A DNA stretch of 64,000 nucleotides from Triglochin maritima (lineage: Eukaryota > Streptophyta > Magnoliopsida > Alismatales > Juncaginaceae), in NCBI GenBank assembly GCA_963682175.1, contig OY821782.1:25379741-25443740 (forward strand), written 5' to 3'. The position numbers and the translations under genes are program-made. Under the pieces are notes generated by a model that was given only the letters and a program-made list of their open reading frames with translations, was not told the DNA's origin and did no database searches. This document shows, piece by piece, positions 47,097-59,214 of this stretch (position 1 is its first letter; the number at the start of each line of letters is the position of its first letter).

Positions 47097-48779
47097 TGTA
47101 GGATCTACTATGCCCTAATATTAGTCTAAAGGGTGGTGGGTGAAAAGACTAACTAACTGTTTTAACAAACTATGCAAAATTAAAACTAAAACGATTAAAT
47201 GTGAAGAAGAGAAATGCAAACAAGAACACCGGATGTATAGAGGTTTGGATCTAGCCACCAGATCATAGTCCTCTCTTACGAATTTCTCTTACTCGAGCAA
47301 CTTCGCGTCCTCCATTAATCTGATCTCCGTTGCGGGCCGAGATCACGCATTTTACACCTCAAGGTTTGCAAACACCCTCGCCTAGCTTGGACCACCTTCA
47401 TACAATCCGAGAAGAGCTTCACACCGGAAGCTAGTACAACTCTTGAAGACTTTACTTCAACAACTAATCTTGGGCACTTGAAATGAATGATGCAACCAAA
47501 GAGAGTGATTTCAAGTGGCAAGATGTGAGCACAAGATGTTTAGAGCAAGTATAAGAGTAGTAGTCATATTTAAGCTTGGAGAAAGATTGGTGGTTTTAGA
47601 AGTGTGTTCTCAGCTCTATAAATAAGCTCTAAACTAATTCTAGGTGTTGGGATTAAATTGGTATTGAGTTGTGTAAGAAAACACAAGACAAAAAATGACA
47701 GGAAACATTTCTAAACACTAACGGTCGACCGGTATGTGAAAATATATATTTCGGTCGAGCAAAGGTGCAGACGGTGTAACCAATTGAGCTAGAACTTAAG
47801 TTATCAGTCGACAGAATGGATCAAGTGTTCGATCGGAAATTTCGATTAAGACTGGAGCAGGGAAATATCAAGAATCGGTCGATCGTTAAGAGAGTTTAAG
47901 TCTACCGTTTGGAATTTTGATCGTAGAAAAAACTGCGCAAAGGACAATTGGTCGAATAGAATAAATTGAGCATTCAACCGGAAACTTCCACTTAGACTTG
48001 GAGCTGGGATGTTTCAAGAACCGGTCGACCGTTAAAGGGGTTTCGATCGATCGGAAGACCAAATCTAAGAAGGGGGTTAGGTGAGTATGTGTATACGACC
48101 GTTGGTATATACGACAAGTTTAACAGTCATATTTAAGACGAATATGGAAATGCAATCGGTCGAAACAAGTAAAGTTTCGGTCGATCGGATGACACAGTAA
48201 CCAAGACACGTGTCAACAAATTATAGGCAAGATGATTTGTGTCGGTCGAACTGAGTTCTATCATTTGACAAAAGAGAATCGGTCGAACGGTATAGGGATT
48301 TCAGTCGACCTATTTAGAATGGGAAACCAGATATAGAATCGGTTGAACGAAAGATGATTCTGGTCCACCGTTTAGGAAACAAAAGGTTGTCTGTTGAAAT
48401 CTGGTTGAACCAGATGGTTCTACATGTTGACTGGTTTACACAGAAATCCTATTTCCAAGGACTTTTAAAGTGATTCGATGATTTCCTATTAAAGTCAAAT
48501 TGATAAGGATTTGAATGTGAAACTTCTATAGGTTTCCTATGGGATATGCAATGCAATTTAACAAAGATTTCAAGTGCCAAGTTACATTATTGCCTAACTA
48601 CAAGAAATATAAATCTATCTACTCTTCAATCTTCATTTCTTGGGTTAAGTCAAACTTGGTTCCTTAAATATTAGAGAATACAATATATGCAAGCAATGAT
48701 ATTGAGAGAATACATGTGTTTATTGATATTTTAGTTAATCATCAAAATGGATTAGCAATTATTAGCCAAAAAGCCAACA
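47097..48779 (-). repeat. 3' LTR of family B, copy 1
   Basis: 1683 bases from TGTAGGATCTACTATGCCC to AAAGCCAACA. Dense in GGTCGACC and GGTCGAAC motifs between about 47720 and 48420. Confidence 0.8.
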
Positions 48780-49263
48780 ATCTCCCTTTTTTTATGATGA
48801 GAACCTATCAATCTAAATACTTGTTTGATTTCAAATAAATTCATCAATAATAAATTTCTAATGCTCCCCCTATCTTATAGCTTCCCCTATCTATGAGCAT
48901 CTATTTATTTGTCCACCTTTGGCATAATCAAAAAGATAATACTCATGAACAAAAAAATTACCATTAAGGCTTGATCATGAGTTAAATTAACGGAAGTGTA
49001 ATGAAATGGCAAAGAGCCACAATCGGAACCAAACATGCCAAATGAATCTCAAGACCATAAATTTAGTCAACATTGATGCAACATTAATCCAAACACCAAA
49101 CAACCAACCAACAAATAAAAGTTCAAACAACATTACACAAGGAGAGTCAAAGCAAGGACAACAAACCACCAAGTTTTGAAAGAAAAAAACAACATTAAGC
49201 GAGGTTCACAACAAAGTAGCAAAACTACAGACAAGGTCAAAGCAGCACCAACCAAAAAGTCAA

Positions 49264-50486
49264 TCAGTCAACATGATGATAATGAAAGCATGAGGAAAGG
49301 GAGTCAACCCTACTCATCAAAGAGTCAAAGCGGGCATCAAGATAAGCTTCGAGAGGATCAAAGCAAGAAGAAGTGGAGGCCTTGAATGCATCAACTCGAT
49401 CAGAAAGCTGCTGAAGAGAATAAGTGTCGCCCGATCTCAGACGATCCACAATCCATCTACCACCATAGGTCCATGCATTTGCATCTCCTTCGCCCCAAGA
49501 CTGAGAAGGGTCCTGCGGCTCCAGACAAGGCATCCATCTCGGATCAGCTTCAACTTCTTCTTTTGCTACAATGTCATCGTCAGAGGATGGAGGAGAGGAA
49601 ATAGTGATCAACTTCATTTTGGACACAATCGTCTTACAAATAGGAAACTCGTAGACCAAAAACGGATATGCATCAAAATCTATATTCCAATGAACAAAAT
49701 GGGTGGAGAGCCACATAGGATAAGGAAGATATGACCCGTTCCGAAGACACATGTGCAAGATCATGAAATGTGGCCAATCCACAAAAATAATCTTCAAAAT
49801 ACAATAGATGCACATAAGCTCCATATTAGAAATCTCATTGTGGTGGCCAAATTTGGGATAAAGGTTGTAGGAGACTATTTGGGCAAGGATTTGGGGTAAT
49901 GGCTGTAAAAGAGAGTCATTATATTTAAAGCGTCCATTTACCCGGGGTGGTCGAATAGCATACAACTCATAGACAATTTTCTCAACTTCGTTACCGGCGA
50001 GAACGGCATAAGGTTGGTCTAAGTAAATGTGAGTACCCCTAGACGCTAGACCTAGAGTTTCAACTAATAATTCGGGCGTAACCTGATATTCAATCCCATT
50101 TATCATAGTGGTGAGGACGTGTCGATCGGGGACTTTTCTAAGATTGCAGCAAAATTGTTGTACAAGGAATGGGTAATACGGTTTAGAAGCAAGTTTTGTG
50201 TGAGACAAAGTGAGCTTATTTGCATCCAAGTACGATTTTAAGGAAAATTTAGTGAAATCGGCTACCTCAACCTTGCGACAAGGGATGAAGGACTCAACCG
50301 AGAAGACGCCATCCCAAGCCTTTTGTGCGTCATCATCGATCGGAAAGAAATGAAACAGAGGTTGAACTGGAGGAGCAGGAACACGAGAAGACGATGGTGG
50401 GAGTCTTGTCTCTTTTTAGTTTGGTGTTCAGTGACAACCTCCGTAGTACAATGTTTCTTGGTGATGGGCATCTTTGAGCGAACCAT
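49264..50486 (-). pseudogene. Env-like ORF (plant transposon protein) of family B, copy 1
   Basis: Third ORF of SIRE-type elements, between pol and 3' LTR; function unknown. Start taken at ATG 50486 (MVRSKMPITKKHCTTEVVTE, Lys/Arg-rich). One frameshift near 50230-50300 leads into a 321-codon open stretch to 49264. Its body (LASKPYYPFLVQQFCCNLRK, VTPELLVETLGLASRGTHIY, NEISNMELMCIYCILK, GSYLPYPMWLS) has the layout of the 'putative plant transposon protein' family (PF20167, from memory). The C-terminal part is acidic/Ser-rich, then a short coiled-coil-like helix (LQQLSDRVDAFKASTSSCF). No convincing signal peptide or fusion peptide, so 'env' is positional only. Confidence 0.65.
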
Positions 50487-50579
50487 TTGCAAGAAGGATG
50501 GTGGAGAACAAATAACTAGGATGGAAAAGAGTGTTGGAAGGGAAGGGGAGACGAAATGGTGTTGAATGGCCAGAATGGA

Positions 50580-51616
50580 TGGGTCGTCGAGTAAAGGTGC
50601 TGACGGTCGAACCAATTGGGCTAGAACATAAGTGATTGGTCGAACGGAATGGATCAAGTGTTCGACCGAAAACTTCTAGTAAGACTGGAATAGGGAAATA
50701 TCAAGAATCGGTCGACCGTTAAAAGAGTTTAGGTCAACCGTTTGGAATATTTGATCATAGACAAAACTATCCAAAGGACAATCGGTCGAACAGAATAAAA
50801 TGAGGGTTCGACAAGAAACTTCCAGTAAGACTAGGAGCTTGGAAGTTTCATGAATATGTCGACCATTAAAGAGGTTTCAGTCGACTGGAGGACGAAATCT
50901 AAGAAGGGGGTTAGGTGAGTATGTGTACACGACCGTTTGTATATACGACAAGTTTAACGATCATATTTAAGACGAATACAAAAATGCAATCGAGTGAACA
51001 AAGTAAAGTTTTGGTCGACCAGATGACACACTAATCTGGACACGTGTCAACAAATGATAGGCTAGATGATTTGTATCGGTCGAACTAAGTTTGACAAAAG
51101 AGAAACGGTCGAACGGTGTAGGGATTTCGGTCGACCGATTTTGACTGGGAAACTAGATATAGAATCAGTTGAACAAAAAGAAGATTTTGGTCGACCATAT
51201 AGGAAACAAGAGGGTGTCTGGGGCTGTCTCTTGAAATCCAGTCGAACGAGATTGTTCTACTGATCGATCGGTTTACACAGAAATCCTGTTTCCAATGACT
51301 TTTAAAGTGATTCGACGATTTCCTATTGAAATCAAATTGATATGGATTTGAATGTGAAACTTCTATAGGTTTCCTATGGGATATGCAATGCAATTTAATA
51401 ATGATTCCAAGCGCCAAGTCACATTATAGCCTAAATACAAGAAATATAAATCTATCTACTCTTCAATCTTCATTTCTTGTGTTAAGTCAAACTTGGTTCT
51501 TGAAATGTTAGAGAATACAATATATGAAAGCAATGATATTAAGAGAATACTTGTGTTTATTGATATGTTAGTTAATCATCAAAATGGATTAGCAATTATT
51601 AGCCAAAAAGCCAACA
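50580..51616 (-). repeat. Partial 5' LTR of family B, copy 1
   Basis: Matches 47750-48779. Joined at about 50580 to internal sequence by deletion. Confidence 0.78.
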
Positions 51617-51621
51617 AAGTT

Positions 51622-52370
51622 CACTTAAGTGAACGGTCGAACTAAAATTTGGGATGGTGGATCGTTCAAGGAGTTTTGGCAAGAGTAAAAATAAGTTTGA
51701 ACGACCGGGGTCTTGCGAACGGTTGACCAAAAACTTCTAGGCACTTTGGGAAGACAGAGAAATCGATGATCGGTCGGCTGGGGGTCTATGGATCGTTCGA
51801 CCGGGGGCCAAAGTATTTTGTTGTTTTGGGAAATCCGACCGTTATAGAAAACGACAAGTCTAACGGTCCAATTACACGTGTACACGGTCGACCGAAAAAG
51901 TCAAAATAGTTGACCGGTCAAGCAAGGTAAGTCACTATTGGCTAACTGAATAAACAGATCATTCGGTCGAACGAAAACCGTTCGGTCGACCGATTTAGCA
52001 CAAGCAGTTTGGTTAAGATTTAGTGATATTCTGGTCTAAGGTTAGATGACCTATTGAAGTCCAATTGATCTGAGATTTTGAGTGTGACTTCTATAAGGAA
52101 TCTAGTGTCTATGTGATAAGATATTTACTCTAGTTTGCTCAAATACACAAAGTTCCTATGACTCAAAAGAAATACACAATTACATGTCTTAACCAAGCTT
52201 GATTACATACCTTGACTTGAATTCCTTTCTTCCGTGAGTCTTGATCACCTGTAGAAGTTAGCACAAGACAATATATATGCTATGCATAATGTGTGTTATT
52301 CTACTTTTGATTGTTATTATGATTAGGTTGATTAAATCATCAAAACATATATTAAGGCCAAAAGCCAACA
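51622..52370 (-). repeat. 5' LTR of family A, copy 1, second part
   Basis: Continues from 47096 after removal of family B; matches about 43740-44432 and ends AAAGCCAACA. Confidence 0.78.
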
Positions 52371-52868
52371 ATCTTTTGTTGTGATCTCCACAAGACTCCC
52401 ATGCTTTTTAAATATATGTTTACGAAGTCATATGAGAAAGTTTGTATGATTATTAGTATCACTTGTCTTGATATCTGAATCTAAAGTTACGTAATTTATC
52501 TAACACATGCACTCAAATTTATTTAATGATTTGTATTAACATAAAAGACAACACTTCAATTCAAAAAGAAGATGTACAAATTTTATATGTTATTTTACAT
52601 GTATGCATAATAGCTATGATATTGGAAGAATCACATATTTGGTGGGTTTGTGCCATCTATCATGTACTCTCTACTCCTAATTAGGGGTAAACAGAACTTG
52701 GGTCGGTACTATCAACTTGAGTAGTACATGATGTTCGGTCCAGTTTTTTGTTTCACGATTTAATCCAATTTTGGTTGGATCTGGTATGGAACCAGTTTAT
52801 TCCGTTTTAATTAATGGATAATTTAGAAGAAAAAAATTGTATCATTAATATGTTTTAATTATATATTC
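52371..52868. other. AT-rich intergenic stretch, nothing recognised
   Basis: No gene. At about 52685-52790 a TAGGGGTAAACAGAACTTGG-like phrase with GGTTCGGT-type repeats suggests a decayed small transposon, not definable. Confidence 0.4.
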
Positions 52869-53100
52869 ACTTTGAAACCCTAATAAACCCTAAACCAGGC
52901 CTCCCCAACCTTAAACCATGACACAACCTCTTTCAAACTCAAAACTAGCTCCTCGACCCTTGTTTATCTCCTAAGCAAAGTGCTAGATGACCTTGTCTAG
53001 TTGCAGGTTAAGTTGCAATGTAATGTAACTTACAAATCCTATTTCCCTCTTCTTCCAGCAGTAACAAAAATCCTTCTTCCTACCTAGAAAAACCCCTCCA
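52869..53100. repeat. Paralogue of the chromovirus target site (uninterrupted)
   Basis: Runs continuously through the sequence split at 22850/32610: GGCCTCCCCAACCTTAAACC, ATGACACAAC, then CTCTTTC and the CAAAGTGCTAGATGA block. It contains one ACACAAC, where the chromovirus is flanked by two. Confidence 0.78.
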
Positions 53101-53519
53101 AATCTCAGAGTTGTAGCCGTAGTAGTTTGAAGTCTTGATATTGACAAGTGCGATATCTAACAAGATGGTTATATCCACAGATCGTTTCTTCTAGCAACTG
53201 AAAACTTCGTAAAGTGCAACACTAACAAATTCATCTATAAAGGCCTCACTTCACCCGACAACAGAAATCCACAAACATCCCCCCTATGACGACCAAAATC
53301 TTGCCAAACAAATATCATTCTAGTTTTGTCAAACCTATCAAAAATTAAATTGCCTATACATATCAGTTTTTCAATAGACTCAACACTGATAATTCCCCCA
53401 CTACCAGGTTGCCCCCCCATTGATGAAAATCTAGCTTGCTAGGGGCAACTAATTCTCCTTTTACCATTACTTGATTATTTTTTAAATTTAGACTAACAGC
53501 GTCCCTCACACGATGACAA

Positions 53520-53753
53520 GTGTCTGAGCCCACCGGAAGCGGAAACTCAACGAAAAACTATTTTTCAGGAGCTAGTGGATCATTTGATGGAGAAGAAGGC
53601 AAGGATCTACAAAAAAAATCTCGAGATATAATCCTCCCAGTTGTACTCTTCTTAGTCCTTATGACAACAACATCGGGTATGGTAATAATTGTGGCTATAG
53701 TAGTTGGGATCTTTTCCTTTGCAAATAGCAAGGTGTTGAAAAACTTTATTTAG
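53520..53753 (+). CDS. Possible membrane-peptide fragment, unrecognised
   Basis: 77 codons: a Gly/Ser-rich acidic N-terminal part, a basic KKSR, then one long hydrophobic segment (IILPVVLFLVLMTTTSGMVI continuing to VVGIFSF), consistent with a single membrane helix. The same strand at about 53820-53900 reads as a second hydrophobic stretch. It might be a fragment of a receptor-like gene's juxtamembrane exon, but I see no extracellular or kinase domain. The surrounding 53101-54112 is otherwise unrecognised. Confidence 0.2.
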   Translation: MSEPTGSGNSTKNYFSGASGSFDGEEGKDLQKKSRDIILPVVLFLVLMTTTSGMVIIVAIVVGIFSFANSKVLKNFI

Positions 53754-54745
53754 AGGGAAGCAAGAGGCTACGAAAGATTTTTCTTTACATATTGATCGAT
53801 GATAAAAGATCGATGAGGATGTAGCTCTCAAAGCTTTTATGTTGGGGGTCCTATTCGCGAGTTTGCTTTTTTTAGGTTTTCTTCTTGCCATTTTCTTTGT
53901 GGATATAACTGGTGGCGAGGGTGCATGATTTTTGCACAAACAAGATGTGTACGATAATGTAATTATCGTTGGCTCATTTTTATGAGCCCTTCGAAATGCT
54001 ATGCATGGACATTGTGGAATTGGTTCAGAACTACCAAATGCACTCTTCATGGGATGAAGTTGGTCTCTGCGTTGAAATCAAAATTTACAAAATGAAAAGG
54101 CTCGGCCCGGCATTTTGTTGGCCCTTTGGTTTTCTTTTGTTCGGTCTTTCTAGGGGATTATTGGTCTTTATTCCATTTTCTAGAGTTTGTGCACTGTATT
54201 ATCAATATATTTTTTTGAGACATATCGTTGTGTGATCAGTTGTGTATTATATCAGTTGTGAAGTATGAATTTGATCATGGATTTACTAGAGCAATATATC
54301 TTGATACAATATTAATTTCTGAATATGGTTTGTTGTCTATCATGGTATGTCAAACAAACTCCGAATATTATTCGATTGTTCTTGAGATGCAATTTTTTGG
54401 ATGACCTAAACATATTCAATATGAAGATTAAATTTATTGGTGCATGTCAAAATTGACCATCCGTCAATAACAAATTCGTACAACAATGTGAAAAAAATTG
54501 ATATTAATTTTAAATGACTTGTCATTATTCATGCGAATGCACAAACAAGTGCTTGTTAAATTTAAACTATCATACATATGATAATATATGTTTGTAGTCC
54601 AAAAAATAAAATTATTGCTTTTATCAGAAGTTCGATTTCAATGCTAATATTTGTGATGACATTTCTAATGAATAATTTATTATTAATACTAAATGGACAA
54701 ATATTGTTTTATTTTATTCGTAACTAGTTGTCGTGTTATCTAAAT

Positions 54746-55384
54746 TAGGGTTGTCAATCGTGTCGTGTGCTAGTCGTGTCGTGTCAACTCCTATATATAA
54801 GCTCTAAGTGTTGCGCCGTATCCGACCCATTTAATAATCGTGTTGCTAAATTTCTGCCGTATCCAACCCATTTATAATCGTGTTGCCATATCTAACCCGT
54901 TTATACCCGATTATTAAACGGGTCACTTCGTGTACACGTTTAACACCGCTACCGTTTACACCATTTAACACACGATTATCCACTCGTTCAGAGTTAAAAC
55001 TCCAAATTTTCAAACCACTCATATATATATATATATCTATATATATATAATTGGTAAAATTATAAATATGACATTCAGTTCTTAGAATTTGTTTATTATA
55101 ATTTATAACTTATATATTACTTATATACTTGTCGGTATCAGTCGTGTATTAATCGTGTCGTATTCGTAATCGTGTGCCTAATTACCCAATTAGTTATCCT
55201 GTTTTATCATGTCTTAATCGTGTTAACCGTTTTTGCATCAGAAATCCATATCCAACCCATTTAATAATCGTGTTGCCGTATCCAACCCATTTATTAATCG
55301 TGTTCAAATTCTCAATCCATATCCGCTAACGTCGTGTCGTTTTCGTGTCGTGTTATCGTGTTTCGTGTAAAATTGACAGCCCTA
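54746..55384. mobile_element. hAT-type MITE
   Basis: 639 bp with terminal inverted repeats TAGGGYTGTCAAT and a perfect 8-bp target duplication ATCTAAAT (54738-54745 and 55385-55392). 8-bp duplications and this terminus are typical of hAT elements. Noncoding; inside are repeated CCGTATCCAACCCATTTAAT and AATCGTGTTG phrases and an AT dinucleotide run at about 55019-55050. The uninterrupted site exists at about 42056-42063 in unit 1. Confidence 0.9.
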
Positions 55385-56296
55385 ATCTAAATTGTCAATT
55401 TTTTCAGAAAGATGGTTGACGTAAAGTCGAATGATCTATTGGGTTTCTCTCACGAGTTTTGATTCCGACACAAAGCGACAATCATTTTTCCGTTATACAT
55501 TGGGAAGGAGTTATCTCAAATCAGTCCTCTTGTGCCTGACGTTTGGAAGCAAGGTCGCGCCTAGGCCGTGGTTGTAGTGTCCACGTTCATGCAGGACCTA
55601 AAAAGATAAAGAGGTCCATGCATGTCACTATACGGTCGTCCGGAATATTGATATTAGTGTTTCAGTAAAGAAAGTTTAATATCCAGGGGAAAATGTTGTT
55701 AAATTGATATCACCGGCTCTTTTATATGTTTCTACTGTAAAGGAGCTGAATAAGGACGACAAAGAAGGGAAATCATAATTTCCTTCAATAGCGGTTATGG
55801 AAATTTGATTCCGTTTTTACAAATCTAGTGTACATTATAACTTTATATTAATATTGACACACGTGCACACTTTTTATACCTATTTTTCTTTTTCCTGAAA
55901 CAATCAAATCGTCAAATTTTACATATTTCCTAATATCCAACTTTGTACAATGTTTTGAGGCTTTCTTTTGCCAACTTGTATGCCAAACGTGGTTCTTATT
56001 TGTATTCCTGAAATTTATTATATTTTCGGTGGTGGATAGATTTGAGGGTTTGTTTGAAAATATAAGGAACGATATATTGAAGCGCAAATCCTTCTTGAAA
56101 CTTAATTAGTATTTTAATAATCATAAAGAATGAAACACTATTTGGAATGTGACTTCCCTAGGAGAAATCTTATTCGGGGCGGCATTCATGGGGCAATTTG
56201 GGCACGACCCAACTATCTACCAATCCATTAAATGAGTCAATTTGTACAAGATTCGTCATCCAAAAGACCTCAAGGTTCAAGATAAGAAGTAGTGTT
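55385..56296. other. Noncoding duplicated block, unit 2
   Basis: Continuation of the block matching 42056-42966. Contains the protein-like phrase KELSQISPLVPDVWKQGRA read from about 55500, with stops; family unknown. Confidence 0.5.
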
Positions 56297-57801
56297 TGTT
56301 GGAACGTGTATGACCCTAATTGTAATCAATTTTAAACTAATCTCTACTTGATTCACTAAAAGATATCCCGCGGAATGGAAAACAACCCAAGTAAAGATAG
56401 GCAATGCAAACCACAATAACTCCGGGCTTTTTACAGATGTTCTGCCACCCGCCTACGTCCTCCCTTGCGAGCTTTGCTCCACACTTTGAGCTCCGCTCAC
56501 GACTTCACTACCGCTCCCCGTTCCAGGCTGGGACACAACACATTTACATCTTCAAGCTAGCGAACAACCCTCGCCTAGCTTGGAATCCTCTTCTCACAAT
56601 CCGAGAAGGATGTTTCGGCTTTCACTGAAGCATTTACTCTTTTGAACAAAAGAACTTGAGTGGAACAACAATCTCTATCTTGAGCACACTTTGAGTTTAA
56701 TGTGGAATAGATCAATGATGTGGAAGTTTAGGCTTGGAGTGCATGTGTTCAAGCTACGAGGATTGGAAGACTTCTCTCTAATGTATGACACAAATGGAAG
56801 TGGGAGAGATGTTGAATTGTGTCTTGGTAACATCTATTTATTTTCTCCTAATGTGTTATAGCCGTTGTGATATAAGTGGATGATGTTTGAGTAAGAAACA
56901 CACAAAAAAAGCAGAGGGCATTTTCGGGGCAAATTTGGTCGACCGAATTGCGCTTAACGGACAAATTCGGCCGTCTAGAAAAAGAAAAGTCCAGGAACAA
57001 AATGGTCGACCGAACAAAGGACGGTCGAACGAATTAGGTTATAACGTAAGTCACCTAAGTGAACGGTCGAACTAAAATGTGGGATGGTCGACCATTCAGG
57101 GAGTTTTGGCGAGAGTAAAAAAATGTTCGGTCAACCGAGGTCTTGGGAACGGTCGACGGTAAACTTCCAGGCACTTTGGGCTTCTAGTGAAATCTAGGAT
57201 CGGTCGACCGGGGTATAGGGGACGGTGGACCAGTGGCCAAAGTATTTTGGGGTTTTGGGAAATTCTACCGTTGTAGAAAACGACAAGTCTAACGGTCAAA
57301 TTACACGTGTAGACGGTCGATCGAAAAGGTAAAAACGGTCAAGCAGTCATGCAAGGTATCTCACTCTTGGCTAACGGAATAAATAGATCATTCGATTGAA
57401 CAGAAATCGTTCGGTCGACCGGTTTAGCACAGGCAGTTAGGTTAAGGTTTAGTGATATTCCGGTCTAAGTTTAGGTGACCTATTGCAGTCCAATTGATAT
57501 CAAATTTTGTGTGTGACTTCTATAAGAAACCTAGTTTGTGTGTCAGTGAGAAGATATTTACTCTAGTATACTCAAGTACACAAAGTTCCCAAGACTCAAA
57601 AGAAATACACAACATGTCTTCAATAAGCTTGATTACATGCCTTGACTTGAATTCATTTCTTCCTTGAGTCTTGATCACCTGTAGAAGTTAGCACAAGGCA
57701 ATATATATACTATGCATAATGTGTGCTATTCTACTCTTTATTATTATTAAGATTAGGTTGATTAAATTATCAAAACATAGATTAAGGCCTAAAAGCGAAC
57801 A
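56297..57801 (-). repeat. 3' LTR of family A, copy 2
   Basis: About 1.5 kb from TGTTGGAACGTGTATG to AAGCGAACA; paralogue of 42967-44432. At least five exact GGTCGACC palindromes between 56938 and 57420. Confidence 0.8.
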
Positions 57802-58457
57802 ATCTTCCCCTTTTTGATGATAGCAACCTATATCTTAATACCTGAAATTACTATACATCAACTATGCATGTATGATGCTCCCCATATCAGTGTGCATAGT
57901 TTTTTTTCAATTCGAACCAAATTTCAAGTTCTTGTTCTTCCCCCCCCCCCCCCCCCCCAATATTCTCTCCCCCTTTGACATCCATCAAAAATAAAATTTA
58001 TAATGGAATTTATGATGTCTTTTTCTTGTAATGAAGTTGCTCCCCCTTAATTTTGTACTTCATTACTCTTCCTAGATAAAGATCTTCATTAAGCTACCCC
58101 TATCACTATGGGTTGGTCTATTAAGCTCAATTTTCTCCCCTTAGTGACTTCCATTTAAATTTATGACATATGAGGATGTGATGTTATTCTCCCACTTTTA
58201 AGATATGCAATGAATGATATTAATTGATAAGACAATTAAGCATCCAATATCCTAGACTAGAACCAAATTAACAGGAATAAAGAGGAATGAATATTTTACC
58301 CAACTTTTGATCCTCGAATTGGTTCCAATCTACTTTCGATAGTGCAATCAGCTTCGAATTTGACTCTTCATGCGTTGGCCGGCCACTACCAATCTCCCAT
58401 CTCTAAGCACCTACAAGTGTAGATTTAGGTACCCAAATGACTTTGGATCCATCAACG
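57802..58457. other. Internal noncoding part of family A, copy 2
   Basis: Paralogue of 44433-45229, with a run of 19 C at 57940-57958 where copy 1 has a short CCCCCC. Confidence 0.55.
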
Positions 58458-59214
58458 TTAGCTTTGGGAACCCAACCATTTTGGTTTTAGAAGCCCACAC
58501 ACTTGGGTTCTTTTAGAAGCCCACACACTATCATGAACAAGATGGTTTTTAACATAAAAAGCATTATAGCCTAAACCATGCTTGTCTAATGATTGTCTTT
58601 GATTTCCTATGAGCATATCAAGGTTTTTCTTGCCATTTGTGAACTTATGCATGTCATTAAGCAAAGTTTCATTTGTAGCATCAAGTTCACTATTTTTAAG
58701 CATTAAATATTCATTTATGCACTTGAGATTTTCAATGAAAGAAATGTGTTTTTCTTTAATTTCATGCATGTGATCCCCTAATTTAACAAATTTGTCATTC
58801 ATGCAAGTCTGGTCATTCATTAAGTTCTTGCTTTCAAGATATGACTCATCAAGTTTCTTAAGCAAGTCATTCTTATCATTTTCAAGCATGTGACTATCAA
58901 TGACATAAGACGAGTTGTGTTTAGCATTTAATCTTTCATTCTCATCTTTCAAGCCTGAGTTCTCCAAAATTATTTAATCAAATTTAGCAAGCAAATCATT
59001 TTTCTCATTCATTATAGATTCACTTAAGCAATCTAGATCATGATTTACTTCTCTAGCAAACTTGTTGTTTTGACACATAAGTTCATACCTATCAACTAGC
59101 TCATGGAATGCATTTTGTAGTTCTTTAAAGGAATATGATTCATTGTTCGAACTAGAGCTAGATGAACAAGATTTGGAAGATACCTCACTTTCTTCATCAT
59201 CTATTGCAATGACG
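58458..59214 (-). pseudogene. Copia Gag C-terminal fragment of family A, copy 2
   Basis: Coiled-coil-like Gag region in one frame with a stop near 58974: SYSFKELQNAFHELVDRYEL, EVNHDLDCLSESIMNEKNDL, MLENDKNDLLKKLDESYLES. The Ser run (KSCSSSSSSNNES) precedes it. The UBN2 core is missing because sequence from about 59215 onward is family B LTR. An open frame (59357-58974) runs from the LTR into gag, a chimera without functional meaning. Confidence 0.72.

Larger units (their letters stand above)
47097..51616 (-). mobile_element. SIRE-like copia element, family B, copy 1
   Basis: Inserted in the family A 5' LTR with 5-bp flanks AAGCT (47092-47096) and AAGTT (51617-51621). Complete 3' LTR (47097-48779), an internal remnant with an env-like ORF, then 50580-51616, the outer part of the 5' LTR. 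A deletion joined the LTR middle to sequence upstream of the env-like ORF, removing the LTR end, primer site, gag and pol. Confidence 0.8.
42967..52370 (-). mobile_element. SIRE-like copia element, family A, copy 1
   Basis: Minus-strand Ty1/copia element reduced to LTRs and gag: 3' LTR 42967-44432, internal 44433-46383, 5' LTR 46384-47096 plus 51622-52370, split by family B. The primer site fits initiator tRNA-Met. The internal region is under 2 kb, so pol is gone. No matching target duplication is visible at its outer ends. Confidence 0.8.
41749..54112. repeat. Segmental duplication, unit 1
   Basis: Collinear with 54113 to the window end: a noncoding block (41749-42966), the family A LTR, gag, then family B LTR, env-like ORF, partial family B LTR, and family A LTR remainder. 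The same family B insertion at the same position of the family A LTR in both units rules out independent insertions. The unit continues through 52371-54112, which has no counterpart before 41749. Confidence 0.82.

Noticed and set aside
52371..52375. Target duplication for the family A element
   Set aside because: The outer flanks GTGTT (42962-42966) and ATCTT (52371-52375) do not match, so no target duplication is claimed.
53235..53420. 61-codon minus-strand frame starting MGGQPGSGG
   Set aside because: No domain, no conserved paralogue in the window and no supporting context; kept only as part of an unrecognised stretch.
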